A stretch of 64,000 bases of DNA from Kangiella taiwanensis. Lineage in GTDB: Bacteria; Pseudomonadota; Gammaproteobacteria; Enterobacterales; Kangiellaceae. The first letter of the stretch is position 1. Each line of letters starts with the position of its first letter. A program made the position numbers and the translations under genes. The DNA lies in assembly GCF_020005165.1 (NCBI RefSeq), contig NZ_JAHCLT010000003.1, positions 1-64,000 on the forward strand. Direction: 5' to 3'. Below are positions 39,394 through 48,463 of this stretch, one piece after another. Under the pieces are notes generated by a model. The model saw only the letters and a list, made by a program, of their open reading frames with translations. It searched no databases and was not told the origin of the DNA.

Positions 39394-39786
39394 ATGGCAA
39401 TCAAGAATCTCAATAAACTGTTATCAGATCTTAATCCCGAATTACTAGACGATGACTATGTATTCTGCAGTGTGCAAGAGTTGCCCTTAGATATAGAGGT
39501 ATTGTCGATTTTTCAAGAAGAAGAAGGGCTTAGCCTGATATGCACGAGACAGCAGGCTGAACTCTTTGAGTTAGCTTACGAAGGGCATTTTCGTTGTATA
39601 ACGTTAAATGTGCTTTCGAGTCTTGAGGCTGTGGGGTTAACGGCTGCTGTATCTGAGGTGCTGACGAAAGCTAATATTAGCGCAAATGTCGTTGCAGCCT
39701 ATCATCACGATCATGTTTTTGTGCCGTCTAAAGATGCATTGAAAGCTCTAGCCGCAATACGTGAGTTAAGTAAATCATCGCGCTAG
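39394..39786 (+). CDS. ACT domain-containing protein (DUF2241 type)
   Basis: A 130-residue cytosolic protein of two small ACT-like units. The N-terminal half is DUF2241-like (EEEGLSLICTRQQAE), and the second half (LEAVGLTAAVSEVLTKANIS followed by AAYHHDHVFVP) matches ACT_7. ACT domains usually bind amino acids, but this stand-alone family has no assigned role. It overlaps the convergent hydrolase gene by 4 nt. Confidence 0.8.
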   Translation: MAIKNLNKLLSDLNPELLDDDYVFCSVQELPLDIEVLSIFQEEEGLSLICTRQQAELFELAYEGHFRCITLNVLSSLEAVGLTAAVSEVLTKANISANVVAAYHHDHVFVPSKDALKALAAIRELSKSSR

Positions 39787-40466
39787 TTCTCTAGGTCATA
39801 CAGGTGTTTTCGTTGTTGAGAGCGGTAAAAGTCGCCGTGCGCAAGAAAGTTGACGATATGACGTTTCACTTTACGCTTGTTCATGATGAATGTGTGACCA
39901 TGGTCGACAGTAATTAAATCCTTCATTTCAGATAACTTAGTGTCATTTACAGAAACCTTACCATCGTGCTCTCCTTTGAAAACGTGGTTAAACCAAGGGT
40001 CAGACGAGCGTGTACCTGCAATAACGCCAACTTCAGCTTCAAGAGGTCTAAGCTTATTCAGTAAGGGGTTATCATTTTTATGCAACTGCTGGCCGGGAGC
40101 GCCAGTCATCCAGCGATACCAAAAGTGATCTCTATAACGTTCGGCAACCTCTGAACCATTATTTGGGGGCGCTAACATGACGATACGACCCACCTGTTTA
40201 ATCTTATGGTGTGTCAGGTAGTAACGAACCAACAAACCACCAAGGCTGTGGGTAACAAAGTGAATTTTAGAAATTTCATCACGGGAAATATTGGCTAGCG
40301 CTGAATTGATATAGTGGACCGCTGAGCGCTCGACATTAGCTACTGTAGAAGGGTAGCTACGATTATAAGTGACGTACCCTTTATGCCTTAAGTAACGCTC
40401 TAATTTTTTCATTGAGCGACGACTTCGCCCCATTCCATGAATCAGTATAACTGCTTCTTTTTTCAA
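39783..40466 (-). CDS. alpha/beta-fold hydrolase (lipase/PGAP1-like)
   Basis: A 227-residue hydrolase. The oxyanion segment VILIHGMGRS is near the start; the nucleophile elbow THSLGG is near residue 92; a C-terminal DHGHTFIM supplies the likely catalytic histidine. No signal peptide is present. It resembles short esterase/lipase-like proteins of unknown substrate. It is convergent with the ACT-domain gene. Confidence 0.82.
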   Translation of the reverse strand: MKKEAVILIHGMGRSRRSMKKLERYLRHKGYVTYNRSYPSTVANVERSAVHYINSALANISRDEISKIHFVTHSLGGLLVRYYLTHHKIKQVGRIVMLAPPNNGSEVAERYRDHFWYRWMTGAPGQQLHKNDNPLLNKLRPLEAEVGVIAGTRSSDPWFNHVFKGEHDGKVSVNDTKLSEMKDLITVDHGHTFIMNKRKVKRHIVNFLAHGDFYRSQQRKHLYDLEN

Positions 40467-40522
40467 TGTTTTCTGTGATACTCAATTGCTATCTGGTCAG
40501 ACTTCAGTGTATCAGCTTGATT

Positions 40523-40575
40523 ATATTCGTCAAAGATAGCAGAAATTGATTGCCTGTCGAATAATATTCGTCAAA
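40523..40575. promoter_or_regulatory. paired ATATTCGTCAAA boxes upstream of Lrp-like gene
   Basis: ATATTCGTCAAA occurs at 40523-40534 and 40564-40575, 41 bp apart (about four helical turns). The second copy is part of the palindrome CGAATAATATTCG. It is a plausible operator for the adjacent Lrp-type regulator. Confidence 0.45.
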
Positions 40576-40648
40576 AGATTGTTTTTATGATTGAATATAT
40601 TTATTTTGCTTTAATTGGGTTAACTATATTCAGCCAAAGGAGGTTTGG

Positions 40649-41131
40649 GTGGTAGAATCGTCATCAGTAAAGCTAGATGCTTTGGATCGGAAGATACTCA
40701 ATGTTTTACAAACTGAAGGTCGCTTGAGTAATGCCGAATTAGCTAAAAGGGTAAATTTATCTCCTCCAGCGACGCACGCAAGGGTTAAGCGGCTAGAGCA
40801 AGAAGGCATCATTCGACAATACGCTGCGCTGGTCGATCGGCATCGACTCGGTTTTGACAACTTATGCTTTGTCGAATTTAACCTCCAGCTTCACAGTGTA
40901 GAACAAATCCAAAGTATTTTAGCGACTGTAAATTCATGGCCTGAAGTATTGGAGTGTCATAACGTCACTGGCGAATATGATTATCTATTGAAAGTGGCGG
41001 TACGAAATACTCAGGCACTAGAAAGTTTTATTTCTCAGAAAATGATACCGCTAGATGGTATTGCTCGGATTCACACCAGTTTGGTTGTGAAAGAGGTTAA
41101 GACCACAACGGCCATAAAACTGGAGGAATAA
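40649..41131 (+). CDS. Lrp/AsnC family regulator
   Basis: A 160-residue regulator with an N-terminal HTH (LDALDRKILNVLQTEGRLSN and VNLSPPATHARVKRL) and a RAM domain (ECHNVTGEYDYLLKV). It is distinct from the lrp at 19.8 kb and lacks its close match to E. coli Lrp. A near-perfect AAAGGAGGT (40636-40644) precedes the GTG start by 4 nt. It lies 30 nt upstream of methionine gamma-lyase on the same strand and probably controls that gene in response to methionine or a related amino acid. Confidence 0.88.
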   Translation: MVESSSVKLDALDRKILNVLQTEGRLSNAELAKRVNLSPPATHARVKRLEQEGIIRQYAALVDRHRLGFDNLCFVEFNLQLHSVEQIQSILATVNSWPEVLECHNVTGEYDYLLKVAVRNTQALESFISQKMIPLDGIARIHTSLVVKEVKTTTAIKLEE

Positions 41132-41161
41132 CTTTCTACAATAACCCTAGGTAGTGAAGTT

Positions 41162-42376
41162 ATGAAGTCGTCCAACAAACCACAGCATTTTAATCATCTT
41201 GAAACGCGAGCGATTCACGCGGGTCGCATTGGAGACCCGAGTTTTGGCTCATTAGCAACCCCGATCCATCAAACCTCAACGTTTATTTTTGACGATGTCC
41301 AGCAAGGCTCTAATCGCTTTGCGGGCGAAGAGCAGGGCTACATCTATAGTCGTTTAGGTAACCCAACGGTGCGTGAACTTGAGCAAAAGATGGCAGCGCT
41401 TGAGAATACTGAAGATGCGGCAGCGTTTGGCTCTGGTATGGGGGCGGTGTCAGCCACATTACTGGCTAACTTAAAGCAAGGCGATCATTTGGTCGCTTCA
41501 TCTGCACTATACGGTTGTAGTTTTGCGCTAATTAATCATAAGTTTGCTGATTTCGGTATTGAGGTGACGTTTGTTGATATTACTGATGAAAAAGAAGTTG
41601 AAGAAGCAATCAAAGACAACACGAAACTGATCTACTTTGAAACGCCGATCAACCCGAATTTGGTCTGTGTCGATATGGAGATGATTGGTACTATTGCAAA
41701 AAAACACAGCTTGTTGACGATTATGGATAACACTTTCATGTCGCCAGTCCTACAGCAGCCTAGCGATTACGGAATGGATTTGATCATCCATAGCGCTACG
41801 AAATACTTAAATGGTCATGGCGACGTCATTGGCGGTATTGTGTGTGGTTCTGCAGAGCAGATTGGTCATATCAAAATGACCACCCAGAAAGATATGGGCG
41901 CCACAATGAGCCCGAATGATGCGTGGCTGATCACTCGCGGTTTAAAGACTTTATCGGTCCGAGTTGAGCGTCACTGTGATAACGCAGAAAAGGTCGCTGA
42001 TTATTTAGAAGGTCATGGTGACATCGAACAGGTGTATTACCCTGGGTTAAAAAACCATCCCGCGAATCACTTAATTGGTACACAGATGAAGCGTGCAGGA
42101 GGCATCATTGCGTTTGAGGCTGCTGGCGGATTTGATGATGCTGTTCGTTTTATGAATCATCTAGAACTTTGTCACATTGCAGTGAGTCTTGGCGATGCTG
42201 AAACTTTGATTCAACACCCAGCATCAATGACGCATTCAACGTACACGCCAGAAGAGCGTAGTGAAGCAGGTATCAGCGAAACATTAATTCGAATTTCTGT
42301 AGGATTAGAGCATCCTGAAGACATCATTGCAGATTTAGACCAAGCACTGCAAAAGATGAAGATTAGAGTTGCTTAA
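41162..42376 (+). CDS. methionine gamma-lyase
   Basis: A 404-residue PLP enzyme of the Cys/Met metabolism family. The PLP lysine is Lys214 in HSATKYLNGHGD. Cys119 in SALYGCSF corresponds to the active-site cysteine characteristic of methionine gamma-lyase, where cystathionine lyases lack it. It splits L-methionine into methanethiol, 2-oxobutyrate and ammonia. Position after an Lrp-type regulator suggests amino-acid-induced catabolism. Some O-acetylhomoserine or cystathionine activity cannot be excluded. Confidence 0.9.
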   Translation: MKSSNKPQHFNHLETRAIHAGRIGDPSFGSLATPIHQTSTFIFDDVQQGSNRFAGEEQGYIYSRLGNPTVRELEQKMAALENTEDAAAFGSGMGAVSATLLANLKQGDHLVASSALYGCSFALINHKFADFGIEVTFVDITDEKEVEEAIKDNTKLIYFETPINPNLVCVDMEMIGTIAKKHSLLTIMDNTFMSPVLQQPSDYGMDLIIHSATKYLNGHGDVIGGIVCGSAEQIGHIKMTTQKDMGATMSPNDAWLITRGLKTLSVRVERHCDNAEKVADYLEGHGDIEQVYYPGLKNHPANHLIGTQMKRAGGIIAFEAAGGFDDAVRFMNHLELCHIAVSLGDAETLIQHPASMTHSTYTPEERSEAGISETLIRISVGLEHPEDIIADLDQALQKMKIRVA

Positions 42377-42413
42377 TTATTTAAGCCCTTAGTCAAACAA
42401 TTTAACAGCCTAA

Positions 42414-42446
42414 AAGAAAAGCCCAGCGGATGCTGGGCTTTTTTAC
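42414..42446. terminator. bidirectional intrinsic terminator
   Basis: AAAAGCCCAGC / GCTGGGCTTTT stem around GGAT (stem core 42420-42427 with 42432-42439). It serves methionine gamma-lyase and the convergent gene. Confidence 0.9.
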
Positions 42447-42464
42447 GGTTGGTATAAAGCTGTA

Positions 42465-44228
42465 TTACTTTGCTTGATACGAGCTGTCCGTAACAATGCC
42501 TTGGTCTGTGATATCAAAGCTACCTTTGATAAGACCATCAGCTTTTTTCAACTCAGAGAACACTTCTTTTTGTTCTTCAAGCATTTCTTTCTCGCTACCA
42601 TAAGCGTTAGCCGATGCAGATTCCATCGTTGCTTCAAGTAAGCTCATGTACTTTTTAAAGTCCATTGAGAAAGTGATTAGGCCGTTTTTGTCTAAGCTGT
42701 TATTGCTTTCAACTTTACTGATTAAGTTATCAGTTTGACCCATCATCAATACTAAGTCGTGGCCGCGAAGTGCGATTTTAGTTTCTGCACCAACGCCTGC
42801 AGGAAGCACTTGAGGCTCGCCGCCATCTTCAAGCTTCATTTGAGCAAGTTCTGGAGCGTACATGCCTAATGATTGAAGAAGGTTTTGTGGCTTCTCAGCG
42901 GTTACAGTGATTAACAATTGGCTGTCTTGCATGAAGGCCATTGGGTTGCGTTCCATGTTTGCAAGCGCGTTCTCGTTCATTTCTACAACGCTAAAGCCAA
43001 CACCTTTAATACCCGCAACCATGCCAGACATCATGCCAAGCATCATTGGGTTTGATTGACGAAGGCCGTCTTGCATCTCAACTAGAGGAGGGCAAGAGAA
43101 GTCTTCTTTGGTCAAACTTTCCCAAACAGTGGTAATAACAGGAACTACTTGATCCATATCGAAACCAAGACCAAAGCTCATGACATAGTCATCGTTAGAG
43201 ACGTTGTCTGAAATGTGGCCACGAAGTTTGCCTAAAGTTTCTAGTAGGTCAGCATTACCGCCTTTAAGAACCATTTTGTAGCTAGCATTGCTGTCATCAA
43301 ACTCAGTGTAACCTGCTGAAAGCATAGGCCAGTTCTTAGTTAGGCCGGTTAGTTCAGTGTTACATGCTGGTGTTTGAATATCCTGCATTTCGTTACCGGC
43401 GCCATAAGCCGTCATCAGCTCTTGTAAGCTTTTACCAAATGCATTTGCGCTTGGCTTTGTAATACCGTCAACAATCGCAAGATTATCTAGTAAGAAGATT
43501 GAGTAACCTAAGTAACCGTTATCAGACGCCAGCTCGTTTAGAACGCCGCCATCAAGAATGTTAGTTGTTGGTTTTTCAGACAAAGTACGTTGTAAGTCTT
43601 TAGCGTCATCCAACTCAGTATTGATAGTAACAACCGCTTGGTTATCATGAGTAGCAATAACAAGAGTCATTGGAACTTCATCATAACCATCGTCCAAGCT
43701 GTACTCGCGATATTCAACACCGTTTACAGTATTAACAGTAGCTGTTACGCCTTGATCAGCTTCGATCTTAGCAATAGCATTTGAGAAAGCGTCAGTACCG
43801 TCTAGCTCTATACGGATAACTGGCAATGCGCCAACCGTATAAACAGCCATGTTAAGTTCACTGCGTAAACCTAGCTCTTTAACCGATTTCTTGTTAACAG
43901 CTTTTAAATAGTCACCATAAATGCTAACTAATACTTTCGCAGCGTCGGGAGCATCGCCTAAATCAGATTTTAGGTCATCAAAACCAGCGCTCATCATTGC
44001 TGAGTAATCGAAGCCCATTTTACTGCTCATTTCTAGAGTTTTAGCAAAATCTAAAGGTTCGACGCTTCCCGCAAAGAAGACTGTGTCTGCTGGAACGTAT
44101 TCAAGAACAGGATTATCTGAAGGTAATGAGCTACCAATGCTCAGCCCGCCAACTTTCCCTCCCTTAAAGAAGTAAATCCCTGCCGCAATAGCAATTGCTA
44201 TCACAATAACAATGAGTAATTTTTTCAT
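42465..44228 (-). CDS. hypothetical exported, membrane-anchored protein
   Basis: A 587-residue protein with an N-terminal hydrophobic anchor or uncleaved signal (about 3-20), so mostly periplasmic. The opening PVLEYVPADTVFFAGSVEP after the anchor resembles the start of DUF3352-type proteins, but I am not certain of the family. The body has alternating strand-forming segments, a pair of cysteines near CNTELTG and SCPPLVEM, and a methionine-rich stretch. There are no catalytic motifs I recognise. It is monocistronic, closed by a shared terminator. Confidence 0.7.
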   Translation of the reverse strand: MKKLLIVIVIAIAIAAGIYFFKGGKVGGLSIGSSLPSDNPVLEYVPADTVFFAGSVEPLDFAKTLEMSSKMGFDYSAMMSAGFDDLKSDLGDAPDAAKVLVSIYGDYLKAVNKKSVKELGLRSELNMAVYTVGALPVIRIELDGTDAFSNAIAKIEADQGVTATVNTVNGVEYREYSLDDGYDEVPMTLVIATHDNQAVVTINTELDDAKDLQRTLSEKPTTNILDGGVLNELASDNGYLGYSIFLLDNLAIVDGITKPSANAFGKSLQELMTAYGAGNEMQDIQTPACNTELTGLTKNWPMLSAGYTEFDDSNASYKMVLKGGNADLLETLGKLRGHISDNVSNDDYVMSFGLGFDMDQVVPVITTVWESLTKEDFSCPPLVEMQDGLRQSNPMMLGMMSGMVAGIKGVGFSVVEMNENALANMERNPMAFMQDSQLLITVTAEKPQNLLQSLGMYAPELAQMKLEDGGEPQVLPAGVGAETKIALRGHDLVLMMGQTDNLISKVESNNSLDKNGLITFSMDFKKYMSLLEATMESASANAYGSEKEMLEEQKEVFSELKKADGLIKGSFDITDQGIVTDSSYQAK

Positions 44229-44313
44229 AATAGTCCTTCTGTATCGTTGTGTTATCGGATCTACTGACCCGTGGGAAATTATATGTCATGATACTGTTTA
44301 GACCAATGAAATT

Positions 44314-44330
44314 TATGTGTCTATCACATA
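44314..44330. promoter_or_regulatory. inverted repeat upstream of DUF4404 gene
   Basis: TATGTG-TCTAT-CACATA. The half-site spacing differs from a CRP site, so the bound factor, if any, is unknown. Confidence 0.3.
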
Positions 44331-44364
44331 GAATGGGTAAAAAAATGTTTCAGAGGTAATAAAT

Positions 44365-44649
44365 ATGAGTCATTCAGATATAGAGAACTCTAAACTTAAG
44401 GCCCTTGCAGAGCAGTTAATAACTGAGCTAGATGGCCGAGAAACACTGAGCAAAGAGGATACTTTGGCTCTAGCGAAGTTGGAGCTAATCATCGAGTCGA
44501 AATTGTTTCAACAAGACGCTGAAGAGAACCCAGAAGAGTACTTGATCGAGCGTTTTCAAGAGCGTTTATACAACTTTGAACGTGAATATCCATCGCTAAG
44601 CAGCTTTATTCGACGTATTTCGAACAGTTTAAGCAACATTGGTATCTAG
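44365..44649 (+). CDS. DUF4404 family protein
   Basis: A 94-residue acidic, helical cytosolic protein. The conserved ending (FEREYPSLSSFIRRISNSLSNIGI) fits the DUF4404 family, in which a motif like FE-x-HP-x-L-x(n)-GI closes the protein. Function is unknown. AGAGGTAA lies just before the ATG. It is divergent from the 587-residue exported protein. Confidence 0.7.
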   Translation: MSHSDIENSKLKALAEQLITELDGRETLSKEDTLALAKLELIIESKLFQQDAEENPEEYLIERFQERLYNFEREYPSLSSFIRRISNSLSNIGI

Positions 44650-44823
44650 CTGAAAAATAGAACATTTCCTTCCAAAAAGTACTAGACTGTTTACATTTTG
44701 TTACCCTAAACAGCCTTTTCGAACATTAATTTGCTAAACCTTTTGATGTAAATCCTTAATCTAAAAGTATGTGCACAGCACAGCTGTTGCCAATTAAAAC
44801 GATTATGACTTAAGGAGAACACT

Positions 44824-45597
44824 ATGTTAGCACCCATTAAATCGATTACTCTCGCTGTTGCGTTATCGCTATCAGCTGCATCCGTATCTGCACATGATAA
44901 CGATATGACCTGTGATGCAGATTTTGCCTACAATATTGAGATACAAGACAAAGGTTTAAGTTTTACAAGCAAAGACCAAGAAAAAGTCCTCATCACTTCT
45001 TCATCAGAGCTTTTTCTTGATGGTCAAAAGCAACTGTTATCACCAGACCAGTTAGAATTGTTAGAAGAATACAACCAGAAGGTTCGCGAACTGTTGCCGT
45101 TAGCATCAGGCGTAGCCGAAGAGGCAAGCGCGATAGCGATAGAGGCTGTGGGTAGCGTTACCGCTGCATTACTTCATGATAACCCTGATAAAGCCGAAGA
45201 GTTCGTGGCTCGTGTTGAGACGATTTCAGCAGAGTTGAAGCAACATATTAGTAACACACACCTTCGTCCTGAAGCGGTGGTTGATTATGTCGAAAGCTCG
45301 GACTTCGAGGCTGAGTTTGAATCCTTGATTGAAACTGCCGTTACCGAGTTTATGGAAAACAATGTTGGCGAGATGATTGCTGCTGCGATGAGTGGTAACG
45401 AAGAAAAGGTTAAAGCTTTTGAAAAGCGCATGGAAACTTTCGGTAAAGACCTTGAAGAGAAGATGGAGCGTCGCGCGGAGCAGTTAGAGTTACAGGCCGA
45501 AAAGCTGTGCGACCTCGTCGAGCGGATTGATCATACGGAAACACAACTGGTTAAAGCATTTGATAAATTTGATTCTTATCAATTGATTACCAAGTAA
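44824..45597 (+). CDS. YggN family (DUF2884) periplasmic protein
   Basis: A 257-residue protein with a signal peptide (1-23, cleavage after VSA). The mature N-terminus carries a beta segment (DMTCDADFAYNIEIQDKG), followed by ELFLDGQKQLLSPDQ and long amphipathic helices. The length, order and helix-rich tail match E. coli YggN/DUF2884, whose function is unknown. TAAGGAGA precedes the ATG by a few bases. It is a single gene with a hairpin terminator. Confidence 0.82.
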   Translation: MLAPIKSITLAVALSLSAASVSAHDNDMTCDADFAYNIEIQDKGLSFTSKDQEKVLITSSSELFLDGQKQLLSPDQLELLEEYNQKVRELLPLASGVAEEASAIAIEAVGSVTAALLHDNPDKAEEFVARVETISAELKQHISNTHLRPEAVVDYVESSDFEAEFESLIETAVTEFMENNVGEMIAAAMSGNEEKVKAFEKRMETFGKDLEEKMERRAEQLELQAEKLCDLVERIDHTETQLVKAFDKFDSYQLITK

Positions 45598-45617
45598 TCT
45601 TTTCAACGACAAGGTTA

Positions 45618-45650
45618 ACCAGCCGTGCTTGTTCATGGCTGGTCTTTTAT
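45618..45650 (+). terminator. intrinsic terminator after yggN-like gene
   Basis: ACCAGCCGTG / CATGGCTGGT stem (45618-45627 with 45634-45643, one G-T pair), then CTTTTATT. Confidence 0.8.
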
Positions 45651-45743
45651 TGATAACCGGTCACTTATTTTAATAAGCAGGCTATAGACAGCTGAAAGGA
45701 GTGGTTATAAGCTGTACTGCAAATAAAACGCAAGGGAACGATT

Positions 45744-47897
45744 ATGTCATTAAAGCAATTAAGTCTATCTGCTATTGCGCTTAGCATATCTTTAGCCATT
45801 ACGGGCTGTGACTCGAGTGAACAAAAAAGTTCAGAAGAGGGCTCAGCAAAAGCGGCAGTAGAGTCGGTGAATCAAACGGCTGCATCACAAAGCACCCAAC
45901 CTAAAGTTAACAAGGACTCCAGTAGCCAAGAGAAAAAGCCAGTTGAGCCTCCGATGGTCTTTAATATCTACAATAAAGAAGACACCGCGGGTAAAGTGAC
46001 CATTGAGCAAGAAGGAAATGTGGTCAAATCAAATCTTGAGTTAGGTTGGAATAATCGTCGGGTTAATATTGATGAGACAATAGTCTTAGGTGAAGATGGT
46101 TATGTGATCAGTCAAGAAGTCTCGGGTACTTCAGCATTCGGCGCTCCAATCAAAGAATCATTCAGCATGAGTGACGGCAAAGCCGAGTGGAAAAGCTTGA
46201 ATGAACAGGGCAATGCGAGCGCGGAACAAAGCAAGTTTTATATCCCTAGCGACAGTACCGGCGTCTCATCGAACTATCTTGTAAAAGCTTTGTTAGAAGA
46301 TGACGATAATAGCATTGAGTTGCTACCCAGCGGTAATGCGTCGCTAATTGAGCTTGATAGCGTTACACTGACTAAAGGCGAAGAACAGAAAACGGTTCGC
46401 TTGCTCGGTGTTGTGGGCTTAGGCTTTACACCGGACTTTAGTTGGTATGACGAAGACAACAATTTCTTTGCTTCGGATAGCGGCGGCTGGTTTGGCGTTA
46501 TCGCTGATGGCTGGGGTCGTGACAACCTAGAAAAATTACAGGCCATACAAAAAGAAGCGGATAACCAATATCTAGAAGACCTGTCGAAAAAACTGACCTA
46601 TGTTTCTGAAAAACCAATCTTGGTGATTAACGCGAACTACGTAGATGTAGAAGCTGGGCAACTGGTTGAAGGCAAAACTCTTGTCGTGGTTGATGGCAAA
46701 ATTAATAAAATTGTCGACGCGGGTACAGTTGAGGCTTCTGATGAGTACACGGTGGTTGATGCAAAAGGTAAAACGCTGATTCCAGGTTTGTGGGATATGC
46801 ATGGTCACTTATCAAAATCAGACGGTCTGCTGAATATTCCTGCGGGTGTCACCAACGTTCGTGACATGGGCAATACGCATGACAATATTGTTGCCGTTGA
46901 ACGACTGGCTGAAGACGCAGAAATCATCGGTGGCGATGTCTATCGAGCAGGCTTTATGGATCGTGAAAGTCCTTACGCCATGAAAATGGGACAAACGGTC
47001 GATTCGTTAGAAGATGCTAAGAATGGCGTCGACTGGTATGCAGAGCGTGGTTATATCCAGATTAAAACATACAGCTCAATGGAACCTGAATGGGTTAAGC
47101 CTTTGGCCGAGCACGTTCACAGCAAAGGTCTACGCCTAAGTGGCCATATTCCTGCCTTCATGACCGCTGAAGAGGCCGTTGACGCAGGGTTTGATGAAAT
47201 TCAACACATTAATATGATCTTCCTAAACTTCTTAGGAAAGAACATTGATACTCGTAAACGTTTACGTTTTTCGATTGTGGGTGAGAAAGCTCACGAGCTT
47301 GATCTAAACAGCAAGGAGGTCAATGACTTTGTAGCTAAACTTGCCGAGAAGGGCATTGAAGTTGATCCAACGGTTTCAACATTTAACAGCTTGTTCCGTA
47401 AAGGCGGTGTGATTGATCCTGAAATTAAACCTATTTACGACCACTTGCCCATCAATGTGTCGAGAGGGTACGTCAGGCCAGTCATGGACATTACGCCAGA
47501 ACTACGCGATGACTATGACAAGTCGATTAAAGCGATGTCAGCCATGGTTAAGAAGCTGCATGAAAACGGTGTGCCGATTGTGCCAGGTACGGACGCCATT
47601 GCTGGTTTTACCTTGCATCGTGAATTAGAACTGTATGCTGACGCGGGAATCTACAATGCTGATGTATTGAAGCTTGCGACTATTGGTTCAGCAGACGTTG
47701 TCGGTAACGCAGAGAACGTTGGTTCTATCAGCGAAGGGAAGCAAGCTGATTTGGTTTTTGTCGATGGCAACCCGCTTGAAGATATTAGCCACTTACGTCA
47801 AATTGCTCTGGTGATCAAAGAGCAACGCATCTATAAGCCAGATGAGATTTATCAAACAATTGGTGTTAAGCCGTTCACCCAGTCTATCGATTTTTAA
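45744..47897 (+). CDS. amidohydrolase-family lipoprotein with extra N-terminal domain
   Basis: A 717-residue protein. A lipobox AITGC places the lipid anchor at Cys22, followed by a low-complexity Ser/Glu/Lys linker to ~residue 70. Residues ~70-290 form an extra domain I cannot name (beta-rich). The catalytic part starts near 300: HGH in DMHGHLSKSD, the lysine in IQIKTYSSM, histidines in LSGHIPAF and EIQHINMI, aspartate in VPGTDAIAG. The metal set is complete, so it should be active on an unknown C-N substrate at the outer or inner membrane. Confidence 0.85.
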   Translation: MSLKQLSLSAIALSISLAITGCDSSEQKSSEEGSAKAAVESVNQTAASQSTQPKVNKDSSSQEKKPVEPPMVFNIYNKEDTAGKVTIEQEGNVVKSNLELGWNNRRVNIDETIVLGEDGYVISQEVSGTSAFGAPIKESFSMSDGKAEWKSLNEQGNASAEQSKFYIPSDSTGVSSNYLVKALLEDDDNSIELLPSGNASLIELDSVTLTKGEEQKTVRLLGVVGLGFTPDFSWYDEDNNFFASDSGGWFGVIADGWGRDNLEKLQAIQKEADNQYLEDLSKKLTYVSEKPILVINANYVDVEAGQLVEGKTLVVVDGKINKIVDAGTVEASDEYTVVDAKGKTLIPGLWDMHGHLSKSDGLLNIPAGVTNVRDMGNTHDNIVAVERLAEDAEIIGGDVYRAGFMDRESPYAMKMGQTVDSLEDAKNGVDWYAERGYIQIKTYSSMEPEWVKPLAEHVHSKGLRLSGHIPAFMTAEEAVDAGFDEIQHINMIFLNFLGKNIDTRKRLRFSIVGEKAHELDLNSKEVNDFVAKLAEKGIEVDPTVSTFNSLFRKGGVIDPEIKPIYDHLPINVSRGYVRPVMDITPELRDDYDKSIKAMSAMVKKLHENGVPIVPGTDAIAGFTLHRELELYADAGIYNADVLKLATIGSADVVGNAENVGSISEGKQADLVFVDGNPLEDISHLRQIALVIKEQRIYKPDEIYQTIGVKPFTQSIDF

Positions 47898-47916
47898 TCA
47901 CTAAACACCACTTAAA

Positions 47917-47948
47917 ACCTGCAGGCACTATAGTCTGCGGGTTTTTTA
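47917..47948 (+). terminator. intrinsic terminator
   Basis: AACCTGCAG / CTGCGGGTT stem with one G-T pair, followed by six T residues. Confidence 0.85.
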
Positions 47949-48014
47949 TTTGATCCAGCCGTTACCATTTTTCCTTAATAAGCAAGTATGGAGTCCAATA
48001 GGGTTTACATCATC

Positions 48015-48049
48015 TTCAATTTAATATATGGTTATGCGTATATTCGCAT
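48015..48049 (+). promoter_or_regulatory. arsR promoter and ArsR operator
   Basis: Palindrome ATGCGTATATTCGCAT (48034-48049, arms ATGCG / CGCAT). A -10 TATATT (48039-48044) lies inside it, 18 bp after TTCAAT (48015-48020). ArsR binding would cover the -10, a standard repression layout. Confidence 0.65.
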
Positions 48050-48090
48050 GATGTTATCGATTGCTGCTAAACGAGCTCAGGGAGACGAAG

Positions 48091-48429
48091 ATGATCAACC
48101 CAAACCAGTTTTTTAAATGCCTTAGCGACGAAACAAGGCTTAAGACTATTTTATTGATCCTGCACGAAAAAGAACTTTGCGTGTGCGAATTGACTGAAGC
48201 TATAGATGAGTCACAACCGAAAGTCTCTCGACATTTGGCACAGCTAAAGAATATGTCAGTGTTAAATACACGTAGGCAAAGCCAGTGGGTGTACTATCGG
48301 TTAAACGAAGATTTGCCTGAGTGGTCGATGAAGGTGCTCAAAACGACGCTTGATGCACAAAAAGATGCCATTCAGCCGTATTTACAAAATTTATCAGCCA
48401 TGTGTGATCGTCCGAATTGTTGCGACTGA
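48091..48429 (+). CDS. arsR: ArsR/SmtB family arsenic-responsive repressor
   Basis: A 112-residue winged-helix repressor from the ATG at 48091, which follows AGGGAGA by 5 nt. A TTG 30 nt upstream lacks such a site. The ELCVCEL motif in helix 3 (Cys30, Cys32) is the arsenite-binding site of classic ArsR; the HTH reads ESQPKVSRHLAQLK. Extra cysteines close the protein (CDRPNCCD). It heads arsR-gapdh-arsJ and should repress it until arsenical binds. Confidence 0.92.
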   Translation: MINPNQFFKCLSDETRLKTILLILHEKELCVCELTEAIDESQPKVSRHLAQLKNMSVLNTRRQSQWVYYRLNEDLPEWSMKVLKTTLDAQKDAIQPYLQNLSAMCDRPNCCD

Positions 48430-48463
48430 TCACCTTAAAACTTTATTTAATTGGAGATGAATA

